From Liriodendron chinense (Eukaryota > Streptophyta > Magnoliopsida > Magnoliales > Magnoliaceae): a DNA stretch of 64,000 bases. Made by a program: the position numbers and the translations under genes. Shown one piece after another: positions 31,930 to 45,702 of this stretch. The first letter of the stretch is position 1. The number at the start of each line of letters is the position of its first letter. The notes beneath the pieces were generated by a model. That model made no database searches, was not told the DNA's origin, and saw nothing but the letters and a program-made list of their open reading frames with translations. The DNA lies in contig ML058484.1 of the NCBI GenBank assembly GCA_003013855.2, forward strand, positions 6,683,344 to 6,747,343. The letters run 5' to 3'.

Positions 31930-32439
31930 GGAGTGGATTAGGTGCGTCCCCATCAAAGCCCACCTTGATGAATATATTCTATATCTACGTTGTCCATCTA
32001 TTTTGCCAAATCATTTAAGGGCATTATCCAAAAAATGAAGTAGATCCAAATTTCAGGTACACAATGGCACGGGAAATAATGGTGATTGGCCATTAATTAA
32101 CAACTTCTAATAGACTATAAAAGTTTCGAATCAAACTGATATTTGTTTTCTCCCTGCATCCAAGCTTACGTGACCTTACCAACAGATTAGATGGCAAATA
32201 AACATTAATGAAATACTAGGCGTGCATAGGATGTTTTGAACAATGGTGTATGCAATGACCACTGTTTACTTTAGTATGGTTCACCCGAGATTTGGGTTTG
32301 CTTCAATTTTTAGCTCATGCACTAAAATAATATGAAAAAAAAGAGTAGACAGCAGAGACATAGGATACATACGTCAAGGTGGGCTACATGGCAAGGGCAC
32401 GGTCTTAGATGAGGCCAGGTGGCACCTAATCCTCTCCTT
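31930..32439. mobile_element. Foldback MITE, family A, complete, 510 bp
   Basis: It starts ggagtggattaggtgcg and ends ggcacctaatcctctcc. The flanks gggattgac (31921-31929) and gggattgaa (32440-32448) are 8 of 9 identical. The arms and spacer are of the usual family-A type. Confidence 0.8.
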
Positions 32440-32654
32440 GGGATTGAATATTTTAATTTTTTTTATGGCACAAAAGCTATAGTGATAGTTCATTTTTAAA
32501 GCAGAAGAGCCAAAATATCAAACGGTGATCATTTATATTTAAAGTTAAAGAGCCAAATTATCAGAATACAAATAATCTTTATTTGTTCACTTTTCAGCAT
32601 TCAAGTAATCCACTGTTAACATATAATCAGCGGTGGCAATAGTAGCCGGACTTG

Positions 32655-33115
32655 GATTGATATTGACCCACTACGATGTATGTGTTATCCACAAGCTGTT
32701 CATTCATTTTAAGAGCCCATTTTAATGCATGAAATAAAAAAATAAAATAAAAAAATTAGATCCAAAGCTCAAGCGAACCACACAGCATTAATCAATAGGA
32801 CATGAACTCTCACCGTGGAAACTTTCTTAGGGCCTACTATGTGTTTATTTGCCATCCAACCTATTCATAACGTCACATAATCCTTGATAAAGGGAGAAGA
32901 AAAAAAATTAGTTTCATCTAAAACTCTAGTGGCCCATGAGAGTTTTCAACCGTGCACATCCCATCCCCACTGTTTTCTTTAGTGTGGTCCACTTGAGCTT
33001 TTAATGTGCTTCACTTTTGGGCTCCTAGCCTGAAATCATATGGAAAAATGGATGGACGGCATGGATAAAACACACACATCATAGTGGGTTCCACCGATCA
33101 CTACCGAATCCGAGC
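32655..33115. mobile_element. Foldback MITE, family A, diverged
   Basis: The left end gacttggattgatattgacc is mirrored weakly by ccgatcactaccgaatccgag. The body has the usual arms (gatgtatgtgttatccac and its mirror). The next copy begins about 20 bp further on. Confidence 0.65.
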
Positions 33116-33134
33116 TGTGTAGGCTGCCTGGCAG

Positions 33135-33617
33135 TGGAGTGGATTAGCTGATACCGGGTAACACCGTAGTGGGTGTAACCCTTACCGGTTGGGCCGCACC
33201 TTGATGGATTTATTGTATATCCATGCCCCCATCCGTTTTCTCAGCTCATTTAAAGTTGTTATTCTAAAACTTAAGAAGATCCAAATCTCTGGTGGACCAC
33301 ACCACTGTAAAAAGTGATGAATAATCAATTAAAAGTTTTTGTACATCCTAGAAGTTTTGGATCAATCTGATATTTGTATTTTCCCATCATCCATGTCTGT
33401 TTGACTTTATCAATGGGTTGGATGGCTAATAAATGTTATATACTTTCTTACAGTGGACCTTGGGTGGTTTTTAATCACAAGCGTTCAATCACCACTTTTT
33501 CCTATGGTGTGGTCCACCTTAGATTTGGATCTTGTTATGGATGGACGGCATTGGTGTATAACATAATATCAAGGTGGGTCCCACGGAAAGAGTAAGGGTA
33601 ACACCTAATCCGCTCCC
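33135..33617. mobile_element. Foldback MITE, family A, complete, 483 bp
   Basis: It begins tggagtggattagctgatac and ends ggtaacacctaatccgctccc. A perfect 9-bp repeat, GCCTGGCAG, flanks it (33126-33134 and 33618-33626). The sub-terminal arms (gggtaacaccgtagtgggtg) resemble those of the copy at 13683, so these two form a subfamily. Confidence 0.88.
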
Positions 33618-33896
33618 GCCTGGCAGACCGGCGCTGAAGAACAGGAGCCGGGCTGGGACTGTTCCACTGTTTATTTGGTTTCATTTGAATTAATTTTCTC
33701 TTATGTATGCTTTTTAGATGCTCTGTATGGCGCATCACATGCACTTGGAGTATAAAATATTACCCTATATATCTATAAAATATAGAAGGGTACTGATCTT
33801 GCGGACTAACTGTAAGGGAACCCTGTACATACCTTTATTTGGATTCGGTTGCGTCACTTTTTAATTTTCATTTTTAGTTCGTACTCAGACCTGATT

Positions 33897-34404
33897 TGGG
33901 CGCGGATTGGGTACGCCCCACCAGGAAATAGGTAGAGATGGATAGTCCATTTGGGGGCTCGGAGAGGCCCTCCATAATGTATATGTTTTATCCATGTTGT
34001 TCATCCATTCTGAAAGATTATTTTAGGATATGAACTCAAAAAGGAGGCAGATTGAAAGCTTAAGTGGACCACACAACAAGAAAGAGTGGCGAATGAAAGT
34101 TGATCGTTAAAAACTTCTTGGGGGCATATATGCTTTGGATCAAGCTGATATTTATGTTTTCTCTTCTTACATGTCTACATAACCTTATGTACAAATTGGA
34201 TGACAAATAAACCTCATGGTTGGCCTGGGAAGTTTTTTATGGTAGGAATTGAATCCCCACTTCTTTCTATGGTGTGGTCCCGTTGAGCCTTCAATCTGTC
34301 TCTTTCGGTTTTTTTTTTTAATTTTTCTTTTTGCTCATATTCTAAAATAATAAAATGATATGTCAAAATAGATGGCAAGCGTGGACGATATGTATATATA
34401 TAGA
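33897..34404. mobile_element. Foldback MITE, family A, right tip replaced
   Basis: It starts gggcgcggattgggtacgcc and runs through both arms. The right end changes at about 34404 into a ggatcctctgttggcttcc segment like family E, so the tip was lost or overwritten. Confidence 0.55.
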
Positions 34405-34470
34405 GTCTGGATCCTCTGTTGGCTTCCAAGCAGATCTTGCTTGGAGCCTTTTCATTGGTCCACACTGCAT

Positions 34471-35420
34471 TGCATGATGTCAGTAAGAACAGGTTGCATT
34501 GAGTTATGACTAAGTTACAGTGAGGATGTGACAGGGTTGCAGACCTATGATGATGATGTGGTTTAATAAAAAGGCTTCAAGCATGGATTTCTCTACTCGA
34601 ACCGACATGCCCTCACGGATCCTTGACAAGACTGCCGGTGCCCAACTCATAATGCCGAGAGTAAGACCAGGCCTCTTTAGCTAATTTGAGCTAGAGATTG
34701 GCTATAGCCTGGGTTCTAGGGCAAGGGTAGATAACGGTTAGCCATATGTGGAAGAGGCCTGTGATAGTGCAAACAAATGTGGAAGACATCTGCGATATGC
34801 AAAAAAGTGGGCCTGATCAACGAGCTCACCAGGCATAAAAATAAAGCAACGTGGTGCTATCACATTGTTGGAATAAGTGGACAACCGATGGTCTAACAAA
34901 AAATACAGGTGTGGGCCACCTGATGAGTGGATGGGCATCATTTTAGGAGAAGGCAACCTTGATTGTGGGTCTAACCATTTCCATGGTAGGGATGTCCTAC
35001 AAGAGAGCTATTCACCAACAGGCAGCGGCGCGTACCTCTTTCCCGCGGACATCCAAGTCAGTAAACAGTAGGCCCCCAAGAAGATCGACCGCCTCGAAAA
35101 GTAGGCTAATCTATTCACCAGTGGGCCACATCTGTCTTCAGTCAAGCCGTTGATTGTCCACTGTAAGTTCGTCGTATTCTTCTCAGGCCACCAATCGAAG
35201 GAGGGAATCTTTGATTAGGAGGTGTTGTGGCAAATTCCCAAACCAAGGGAGGTCCATCAGATCAACGGTCTCGATCGCCCAAACATAGCCCTTATTTGCT
35301 AATGCCGTACATATGGACACTATTAACGGTCTGATGATGCCGTACATAGCCCAGCATGTTCTCAAGATCACAGCCGTTCATTATGTATCTGCCTGCTTAG
35401 AAGACTAGGCTCATCTCGTG
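34471..35420. other. No gene seen
   Basis: Mixed sequence without a supported frame. A short family-E-like half (about 34404-34450) precedes it. Nothing else was recognised. Confidence 0.45.
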
Positions 35421-35645
35421 ATCATATAGGCTGGATGGAAAATAAGCATCATGGTGGGCCCCAGTGAGGTTTCAAAGTTGGTGTCACTATCTTTCCAATG
35501 GTGTGGTCCACTTGAGATTTGGATTTTACTTTTTTGGATCATTAACTAAAATGATATGTAAAAACGGATGGACGTGGATAAAATACATAAAACACGGTAG
35601 GCCCCCCACAGAGTCGAGTCACCGGTCAATCCGCGTCCTTTCAAG
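35421..35645. mobile_element. Foldback MITE, family A, right half only
   Basis: The spacer end (ggctggatggaaaataagca) and the whole right arm are present, to ccggtcaatccgcgtcc. The left arm is missing. Confidence 0.6.
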
Positions 35646-35654
35646 CCGTTGTGC

Positions 35655-36174
35655 CAGAAATCGGATTGCGTTAGGAGTTAACTCCGCATTCTATTATCGT
35701 GCGTAGTAAACTCTGTTGGGCTAACCTAAGAATGTATGTGCTTCATCGATTCCGTCTATATATTTTTACAGCTCATTTTAGGAGTTGAGCCCAAATTTTA
35801 AGCATATGCAAATCTCAAGTGGACCATGCCCAGTGGGAATAATGATTTTCACCGTTGAAACATTTCCAGGCCCCACAGTGATGTTTATTTGTCATCCAAC
35901 CTATTCATAAGATCACATGGACATGGATGAAGGGAAAACACAAATATCAGCTTGATCCAAAACTTCTGTGTCCCCCCAATAATTTTTCAATGGTAGACAT
36001 TCAGTTCACACTTTTGTCGGGGTGTGGTCCAATTTAGAACTTGATATGTTTCATTTTTTGATACCATATCTAAAATTATCTGTTAAGATGGATGGACGGA
36101 GTGAATAAAATAATTGAATCACGGTGGGCCCTACAGAGCTAAGCGTGCAGAGTTACTCACTACGCAATCTGCTT
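35655..36174. mobile_element. Foldback MITE, family A, complete, 520 bp
   Basis: It begins cagaaatcggattgcgttag and ends actacgcaatctgctt. The flanks ccgttgtgc (35646-35654) and ccgttgtac (36175-36183) match at 8 of 9. The sub-terminal sequence (agtaaactctg/cagagttact) resembles the outer copy of the 13.3-kb nest. Confidence 0.8.
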
Positions 36175-36219
36175 CCGTTGTACCAATGCAATCAGCAACG
36201 ACCGCTGGTGGAAGACTAG

Positions 36220-36726
36220 GGGCGCGACTTGGGTGAGACCCCGGAACCAGCGACGTGGGGGCCAACTATAAGTATGAATTGTATATCCATACCGTTCATC
36301 TTCTTTTAAGGATTATTTTATACCATAAAACAAAAAATAAAGAAGATAAAGACTTTTTTGGACCACACCATTAGAAACACTGGTTAATGACCATTAAAAA
36401 TATTTTGTGGGCCACAAAAGTTTTCTATTGACCTGATATTTGTTTTTTCCTTTCATCCCTGTCTACGTGACCTTATCAACAGATTGGATGGTCAGTAAAC
36501 ATTACGGTGGACTTCAGGAAGTTTTTAATGGTAGGCGTTCAATTAGCACTGCTTCCAGTGGTGTGGTCTAATTAAAATTTTAATATCTTCAATTTTGGTA
36601 CTGAGTCCTAAAATAATATGAAGAAACAGATGGACGGCATGGATATACAACGAATGCATCCAGGTAGGCCCTACGTTCGGGGTCCCACCCACATCGCTGG
36701 TTCCGGGTCTCACCCAAGTCGCGCCC
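36220..36726. mobile_element. Foldback MITE, family A, complete, 507 bp; type copy
   Basis: The ends gggcgcgacttgggtgagac and its exact mirror gtctcacccaagtcgcgccc are flanked by a perfect 9-bp direct repeat, GAAGACTAG (36211-36219 and 36727-36735). The first 34 or so bases at each end are almost perfectly inverted. The arms continue as imperfect mirrors for about 200 bp around a central spacer. This is the clearest evidence in the window for Mutator-type insertion. Confidence 0.92.
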
Positions 36727-37101
36727 GAAGACTAGAAGACGTGGCGTGAGAAATGCTAGTTGCAGCGCACACTGAATAAAAAATCTATGGAGTACCTAAT
36801 TACGGTATACGTGGCAAGAGTTTGGTGATAGAACTTTTCTTACAGAGGGGCATCACGTAGATCGGTCCATGTCCGAAAAATCAAAGGGATTTCAGAGTTT
36901 TACCCAACTGATAAACGACCAGAAGAAACGGTCAAGGATGGTCAATGAATACATTCTATCTCCCACCACATAAACGGTCCAGATTGCCACGTGCACCTTG
37001 ATGAGGGAAATGCACATAAATCTTACACAGCGCCCGCTGCATGCTAAAGAGAAAAGAACTTGCTGAGTCATCATGATCGATGAATGCCGTATGGAAGAGA
37101 T

Positions 37102-37594
37102 GAACGAGGACTAGGTGCGACCCCGGATCCAGCCAGGTGGGAGCCGCCCTGACCGTGTGGCCATCTCGATATATTTGTTGTATATCCACTTCGTCCATCC
37201 GTTTTTTCAGATCATTTTAGGGTATGGTCCCAAAAATAAATCAAATACAAATATCAGTGGGCCACAGTACATTAAAGAGCTGGTCATTGAACGCCCACCA
37301 TTAAAAACTTCCTAAGGTCCATGGTAATGTTTATTTTCCATCCAACCTGTTGATAAGGTCACGCAGACCTGGATGAGGAAGGTACAAATATCAGCTTGAT
37401 CCAAAACCTTTTTGGCCCCAAGAAGTTTTTAATAGTGGTAATTCAATCCCTACTGTGTGTCCAAATGAGATTTTTATCTACTTCATTTTGGTACAGTACC
37501 TTAAAATGAGATGATTAAAACTGATGGACAGCATTGGCAGACAATACGTACATCGAGGTGGGCTCCACGGTTGGGTCGCACCTAATCCGCTTTG
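37102..37594. mobile_element. Foldback MITE, family A, complete, 493 bp
   Basis: The ends gaacgaggactaggtgcgac and gtcgcacctaatccgctttg are flanked by ggaagagat (37093-37101) and ggaagagag (37595-37603), 8 of 9 identical. Confidence 0.8.
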
Positions 37595-37718
37595 GGAAGA
37601 GAGATGGGATCGCAGGGGACTACCAAATTATTTGGTCCTTCAAGGGCACGTGGAATCTTGGTTCACCCATCGTTTTGATGATGTGATGGATGATTTGGAT
37701 AAGTCTCATGTCGCCGCG

Positions 37719-38228
37719 GGACGCGGATTGCCAGCGAAAGGCTTTTGCAGGCATCTTCTGCGCTCGGAATATAGGTGGGGCCCATAGTGATGTTTGTGAG
37801 AAATCTATGCCGTCCAACCGTTTTGTGAGGTCATTTTCAAGAAATGAACGGGATCCAAGAATAAAGTGGGCCGCACTAAAGCAAAAGATGGGTAGGGAAA
37901 TTCCACCGTTGAAACCTCTATGGGTCCACATTGATGTTTATATGTCATCCATACCGTTCATAATGTCATTCCTACTGAGATGAACTGAAAACATAAATAT
38001 TATCCTGATTCAAAACTTCTGTGGCCGCACGAATATTTCAACTGTAGAAATTCAATCGTCACGTTTTCGGCCTAATCGACTCTTTGATACAGTTCATTTT
38101 TGTTAGCAAATCCTAAAATGATCTCACAAAAGGACGGCGTAGATTTCTCCAAAACATCACGGTGGGCCCCATCTAGATTCCGAGCGCGGGAGATGCCTGC
38201 GAAAGGCTTTCGCAGGCAATCCGCGTCC
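37719..38228. mobile_element. Foldback MITE, family B, complete, 510 bp; type copy
   Basis: A perfect 9-bp repeat, GTCGCCGCG, flanks it (37710-37718 and 38229-38237). Each end carries ggacgcggattgcc, then a short hairpin (gcctgcgaaag, one base, ctttcgcaggc; best on the right at about 38195-38217), then the long arm (gtggggcccatagtgatgtt and its mirror). The spacer near 37970-38030 includes gagatgaactgaaaac. No coding capacity. Confidence 0.92.
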
Positions 38229-38861
38229 GTCGCCGCGGAATGAAACCCGGGATCACCTAATCAATGGTCCCTGTGGACTCTCCTTTTACCCTACTGGGAC
38301 CCGCAACCCTGATTCACTGCCGATGTAGAATTGTTTTTTGCGGAAGGGGATGAGATTATTACATCTTGCTTTCCATGCACCTGCTGCGCACGTGGGACAC
38401 GTGGACAAATTAAAACCGTTCATTCGGCACGACGAATAGTTAGAGCGTTAGGATCTTTTAATCTTAAAGATCTTTAAGTCAGGTCCAATAGATCTCATAA
38501 GATCAACGGTTTGGATCACCTGACCATGTGTCCACATGCACGGCATGGTACGTTGAGCCTGGTGTGGGGTCCATCGCGTTTTTTTTGAAGCCATCCAACC
38601 AGCCTTAAGTGATAATCACCATGAGGATGGGATTTCCGAAAAATACAGGCTTATCCGATCACTAGATGGCGCACACTATAAGAAATTATGACAACCATCC
38701 AAAACCATTAAAATCATCTGGTGGCTCACGTGATGGTTGGATCCGCCTGTATTTGGAGGCTTCTAAATTTGATGGTTGGGTGAGCCTTCCAGAGAGGTTG
38801 GATTTCATAAAAAACACGGTGGGACCGATGTGCACCCCAAGGAGTTGTACAGCAGTCAGCC
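38229..38861. other. No gene seen
   Basis: Unique-looking sequence between two foldback elements. It includes a region (38590-38820) with ggatttccgaaaaatacag and tggatttcataaaaaacacg phrases facing each other, perhaps a decayed inverted element. Confidence 0.4.
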
Positions 38862-39392
38862 CGGGTGCGGACCATCAGGACCTAGCTAGAGACGGTCTGT
38901 AATGTCAGGGATTCTATCGGGCCTACCATTATCTATATGTTTTATCCACACCGTCCATCTATTTTGAAAGATCATTTTAGGGCATAAACCCAAAAATAGT
39001 AATATTGAAATGTCAAGTGGACCACACCACATGAAGCATTGGGGATTGAACTCTTACCATTGAAAACTTCTTAGGGCCCACCGTGATGTTTATTTTCCAT
39101 CCAACCAGTTCATAGGCACATATAGAACTGTACGAAGGGAAAGCATAAATATCGAGTTGATCCAAAACTTCTGTGGCTCCCAATAAGTTTTCAACGATCT
39201 CCACTGCTTCATGTGGTGTGGTTCACTTGAGCCTCCGATTTTCTTCCTTTTTGTGATCATTCTCTAAAATAATATTTCAAAATAGATGGACAGAATAGAT
39301 AAAATATATAGATCACGGTGGGCCCCACAGAACCCCTGACATGACCGTCCGTCTCTAGCTAGCTCCTGTCGAGGGTGTACCCAATCCGCGCT
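38862..39392. mobile_element. Foldback MITE, family A, 531 bp
   Basis: The inner tips (ctagctagagacggtctgta, then atgtcaggg, and the mirror ccctgacatgaccgtccgtc, then tctagctag) are clear. The outermost bases are diverged. The flanks cagtcagcc (38853-38861) and ctgtcggcc (39393-39401) agree at 7 of 9. Confidence 0.7.
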
Positions 39393-39437
39393 CTGTCGGC
39401 CCGGCATTCAAAGATAACGAGAAAACGTAACCTTTCC

Positions 39438-39890
39438 AGAAGCCGATTGCATAGTGACGCTGCCAACAGCGACTCGCCACTGAACGGTGCTATGTGGGCC
39501 CACCATGATGTGTGTTTCGTTCGAGGCGGTTCATTGATTTTCCCAGCGCAAGGAAGGAGACAAAAGCATAAAAAACTCAAGTGGGCCACACTAACGGGAA
39601 ACAGTGGTGATTGAAGGCCCACCATTAGAAACTTCTTAGGGTCGTCCATTGTTATATTTATTTGTCATCCAACCGGATTAATAAGGTCACACCAACTTAA
39701 TCAGAAACTTTCGTGTCCTAAGAAGTTTTCAATGGTGGGCATTCGATCACCACTGTTTTCTTGTAGTGTGGTCTACTTAAGATTTAGATTTGCTTGATTT
39801 TTAGACTCATTACCCTAAAAAATGATCCAAAATGGGTGGACTATGCCGGTAAAATACATATATCAGGATGGGCCCAATGTCACTATTGGT
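39438..39890. mobile_element. Foldback MITE, family A-like
   Basis: The left tip (gattgcatagtgac) is mirrored by gtcactattgg, and typical arms face each other around a shortened spacer near 39660-39700. The ends are approximate. Confidence 0.55.
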
Positions 39891-39901
39891 AGCGGACCTA
39901 T

Positions 39902-40346
39902 GGCATGATGTGACCCAACTTTTATTGGCCCACTATGATGTATGTGTTTTATCAGCGCCATCCATCTATTTTACCAACTCATTTTAAGGTATTATGTAGA
40001 TCCAAAGTCCAAGTGGACTACACTAAAAAAAAAGGAAAAACAAATTAGTGGAAATTAAACGTCCGTGAAAACTTCTTGGGACCACCAGTCCATAAAGTCT
40101 GTAGGCCTAAGAAAATTACAAATATAAGCTTGATCCAAACATCCAATGCCCCAACAAGATTTTAACAGTGGGTTTGGGCATTCAATTTCCACTGTTTTCT
40201 ATGATAAGGTCCACTTAAGCTTTGGACCTATATCATTTATGGGCTCACTATCTAAAATGAGCTGAAAAATATATGAACAATGTTAATAAAATACACACAT
40301 CACGGTGGCCCCATAGACCTTGGCCCACGTTCAGTCATGCCACTAA
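39902..40346. mobile_element. Foldback MITE, family A-like
   Basis: The tips ggcatgatgtgac and ttcagtcatgcc are inverted. The arms contain cactatgatgtatgtgtttt and its mirror. No target duplication was established. Confidence 0.55.
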
Positions 40347-41984
<1,638 letters not shown>

Positions 41985-42345
41985 TGCTCACCTGTGTAGT
42001 AGTTCTCGTGAGCACTTTTTGAGGACTCATCACAAGTGATGTGAGCGCAAAATCTAAGCCGTCCACGTGATGCAGCACCTTAAAAATCCCTAGCTGACCG
42101 ACTTTCAAATTGATCCAAATCTTTGATGGGCCATGGAAAAAGGAAACAGTATCGTCCCTTGATTTGCCCCCCTTTCTCTCTCCGCTATAGCCTACAAAAG
42201 TTTTGGATCAATTTGAAAGTTGAGCCTTGAAAATATTTTAAGATGCTAAATTACGTGGATGACTTGAATTTTGATCTTACATCATGTGTGATGAGTCCTC
42301 AAAAAGTACTCACAAATTCTCATGAAAAATGGTGCGCGGGGCAAG
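41985..42345. mobile_element. Foldback MITE, distinct small family, about 360 bp
   Basis: The left arm (gtagtagttctcgtgagcac, then tttttgaggactcatcac) is the mirror of the right arm (gtgatgagtcctcaaaaagt, then actcacaaattctcatg). It also continues inward through ccgtccacgt/acgtggatga and tttcaaattgatccaaa/ttttggatcaatttgaaa to a loop near 42140-42185. No target repeat was fixed. Confidence 0.7.
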
Positions 42346-43066
42346 CATTCAATACACATATATATATTAAAATATTTTTAATCAAAATACTTTCTACATC
42401 ACACCTTGCCTCTTAGACCACACGTAATGTAATGACATAGGATGAATCTCATGGAATGGGTAACCATCCACGCCTAATAGCATTAATTGTAAAAAAGGTA
42501 TTTCAACCATTGCAATTCTACTTAATTGAGGAGCTGCTTGCACAATTTCACATACAAACCATTTTTATCGGGCTATAAAGTACTAAGTGTGTTGAACATC
42601 CAGTCGGTGAGAAAATGGGATATAACAATGAAGATTAACTATTTATGAAAACAAACAGGTCAAATGATTGGGTGGGCCATATCAGTCCACTGATTCATGC
42701 CATCGACTGTCAACGATTTTGATTTTTCTCCTCAGAAGATTAGTACACCGGCCTAATTTTCTTATCAGTTAATCATCAGGGTGTGGACCACCACTTTGAC
42801 GCATCGGATGGTGTAGTATGTGACACGTTGGCAGTAAATAGATGGATATAATGAAAGTTCACATAAAGCCGATGCATGTGATCATTTCTAGCGGGGCACC
42901 GTTCGTTGAGACACTTGGCGGAACCAGACAATGAGATAAGGTGCCAGCTGGCGCAACCTGATGGAGCAAATTTCCTAAAATAGGCTACCATAGGGGCCAA
43001 TCTGGGCACGTGAGAGAGATCCAAGCCGCTTACCAGTCAGTTGGTTGATCGATAATCATCAGGCGT
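42346..43066. other. No gene seen
   Basis: There is no supported frame. The only repeat is the short one listed next. Confidence 0.5.
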
Positions 43067-43067
43067 T

Positions 43068-43150
43068 GAGTGGGACACACGTGTATAAAAGAAATGGACC
43101 GTCAAAAAAGGTGAGTGGGACACACGTGTATAAAAGAAATGGACGGTCCA
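43068..43150. repeat. 45-bp tandem duplication
   Basis: gagtgggacacacgtgtata, then aaagaaatggac, occurs at 43068 and again at 43113, the second copy with one or two changes. Each contains a CACGTG core. Confidence 0.85.
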
Positions 43151-43187
43151 AAGCGGTTAACAAGCGGACGCGGATTAGCTGCGACGG

Positions 43188-43705
43188 GAGCGGATTAGGT
43201 GAGACCCCGGACCCACCGAGGTGGGTAGGACCCCTGACTGTGGGGCCACTGTGATGTATGTGACTACATCCACGCCATACATCCGTATTTAACGATCATT
43301 TTAGGGCATGATCCAAAAAATGAAGAAGTTCTAAATCCCAGATGGGCCATAGTACAGGAAAGAGTGGTGATTGACCAATAAAAACTTCCTGTGGGCCACA
43401 AAAGTTTTGGATCACGGTGATATTTATGTGGTCCGTTCAGCTAATTGCTTTTTAGCTTATCAACAGGTTGGATGGAAAATAAACATTCCGGTGGAATCCA
43501 TTGAAAGTCTATGAAGTTTTCAATGATAGAGATTCAATCACGACTGTTTCTGTGGTGTGGTCCACATAAGATTTGAGTCAGCTTCATTTTTGGTATCATA
43601 CCATAAAATGAGCTTTCAAAATAGTTGGACAGTGTGGATTTAAAACACATATATCACTGTGAGCCCCACAGTCAGGGGGATCCCACCCACCTCGGTGGTA
43701 CGACC
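43188..43705. mobile_element. Foldback MITE, family A, right tip missing
   Basis: It begins gggagcggattaggtgagac. The arms are complete up to ccacccacctcggtgg, where the expected final 25-30 bases are replaced by the start of another copy. Confidence 0.7.
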
Positions 43706-43742
43706 CTGACCGTGGGGCCTACCTTCATCTATGCGTTGTATA

Positions 43743-44266
43743 GGGCGCGGATTAGGTACTACCCCCGCCTGTTGGGACTCGAAGGGGCCACCGAGGGGCA
43801 ACCGTGATGTATAGCTTTTATCTACACCTTCCATCCATGTTTTCATATCATTTTAGATTATTAGCCCAAAAAATAAGGCAGATCTAAGGCTGAAGTGTAC
43901 CACACCACAAGGAAGCAGCAGTGCTGAGTACACCCACCATTGAAACCTTCTTAGGGCCCACCATGTTATTTATTTGAAATCCAACCTATTGATATGGTCA
44001 TACACACATGGATGAAATGAAAAAACAAATACCATCTTGATCCAAAACTTCTGTGTACCTAAGAGTTTTTCAACAATAAGAAATTAATCCCTACTGTGTG
44101 GTCCACTTGAGCCTTGGATCTTACCTATTTTTCGGATCATTATCTAAAATGATTTGGAAAAATGAAAGGACAGTGTGGATGAAATCCATACATTACGGAA
44201 GCCCCTCAGAGCCCAGCCCGTCCCCAACTCGGAACAGGGGGTGGTACCTGCGTGGCTGCGTCCCTT
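43743..44266. mobile_element. Foldback MITE, family A
   Basis: It starts gcgcggattaggtactaccc and ends ggtggtacctgcgtggctgc, an imperfect mirror. The usual arms and spacer lie between. A further left arm fragment continues to about 44430. Confidence 0.65.
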
Positions 44267-44439
44267 TGGATGTTGGCGATGTCCATCTATTTTACTAGCT
44301 TATTTTAGGCACGGTCCAAAAATGAAGAGAGCAAATCTCCACGAGGTCATTGAACGCCCAATGTTTATTTGCCATCCAACTCAGTCGCAGTACCAACGGA
44401 CCTGGATGAAGGAAAAAGTCAAATAGAAAATAAAATATC

Positions 44440-44680
44440 TAAAAACTATTTACTATAAATTAATAATTGATTTTAAAATCTTACAAATATAGGTCTAAAA
44501 TGATTTAACTGTTAAATGATTTTTCGTTAAAATCACGATAATTTTGTGAAAAATTACAAGTCGCCGGGATTTTGAAAAAATCATATATTATTGTGATAAT
44601 ATTGTTTAATCATTGTCACAAGATTTACAGTATCTCAGTGATAATTTTCGCAATGGGGGAGATACTCATCAAAGCCATTT
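44440..44680. repeat. AT-rich 'atatcgcgatat'-type repeat
   Basis: Diverged motifs such as aaaatcacgataattttgtg resemble the blocks at 19845-20110 and 21900-22030. No coding sequence was found. Confidence 0.35.
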
Positions 44681-44689
44681 AGGTAATAT

Positions 44690-45150
44690 AATCCCATGCA
44701 CACCATACTAAGCTGTTGAATGTATTTCATATCCACTCCGTCCATCCTCTTTTTGCATATCATTTGAGGTCCTAAAAAAAGGCCGGGTGGACAATAATAC
44801 TGGAAAAAGTGGTAAATAACCATTAAAAGCTTTTGTTAAGATACAAAAGTTTTGGATCAAATTAATACTTTTATTTTACCTTCATCCAGTTCTGGTTGAC
44901 CTTATCGGACTACGGAACTACTTACAGTGGGCCTTGGGAAGTTTTTAATAGTGAGCGTTCAATCATCACTGTTCTTGTGGTGTGGTCCACCTGAGACTTG
45001 GTTGTGCTTAAGTTTTGAGAAGGCATTCTAAAATGGTCCGTAAAAACGAATTGATGGAGTTGATATACAACATATCATCGAGGTGGGCCCTACGGTAAGG
45101 GTAACACCCACTCAACTGTTCCCAGGTAACACCTAAATCCTAATTCGCGC
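44690..45150. mobile_element. Foldback MITE, family A, left tip lost
   Basis: The right end (ggtaacacctaaatcctaat) fits the subfamily at 13683 and 33135. The left arm starts only at about ctgttgaatgtatttcatat. Confidence 0.6.
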
Positions 45151-45694
45151 CCTGTTCATGCACGGAAGAGAGTAAGCTTTTGCGAGATGTGGTTGAGATT
45201 GGGAAGGAGTAGTTGCAAAAAGTATAAAAAAATGGCTCATCATGTGATGTTTCAGGACTATTTGTTTTGTGAATCTATCCAGACCATCCAATTTGTAAGA
45301 AATATTGTGGATGGATCGGATCTCTAAAATCACATTGATTAAGAAATTTTAATTATCCAATTGATGGTTGTCAAATAAATGGTTAGCAATAAAACAGTCA
45401 TTAATTAGTTCAAATTTCCATTAAACAAATGATTATGGTTGTCCACCTTTATGTAAGTTTTGGGTTAAGCTGCATCCAGAGCTCAGAGCTTTGGATGGTC
45501 CTGAATTTTTTTAACTACGTATCTGCATGGTTGAAGGGTCGCCACCATTTTTTCCTGATGAACTGTAAGAGAGATTGGCGCCTGAAAATAGGTCGGCTTC
45601 CAACACACGCTTCAGTTACCTAAATGCCTTTCCTTTACGGCTGGTTTGATTTCCAATTTCCTTTGTAAATACCTTGGACATAAGTCGTTGTTAC
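45151..45694. other. No gene seen
   Basis: Short chance frames only. Confidence 0.5.
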
Positions 45695-45702
45695 CTTTTT
45701 AC

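Noticed and set aside
34404..34465. A further family-E element
   Set aside because: Only one arm is seen, there is no mirror and no target repeat; kept as a relic note only.
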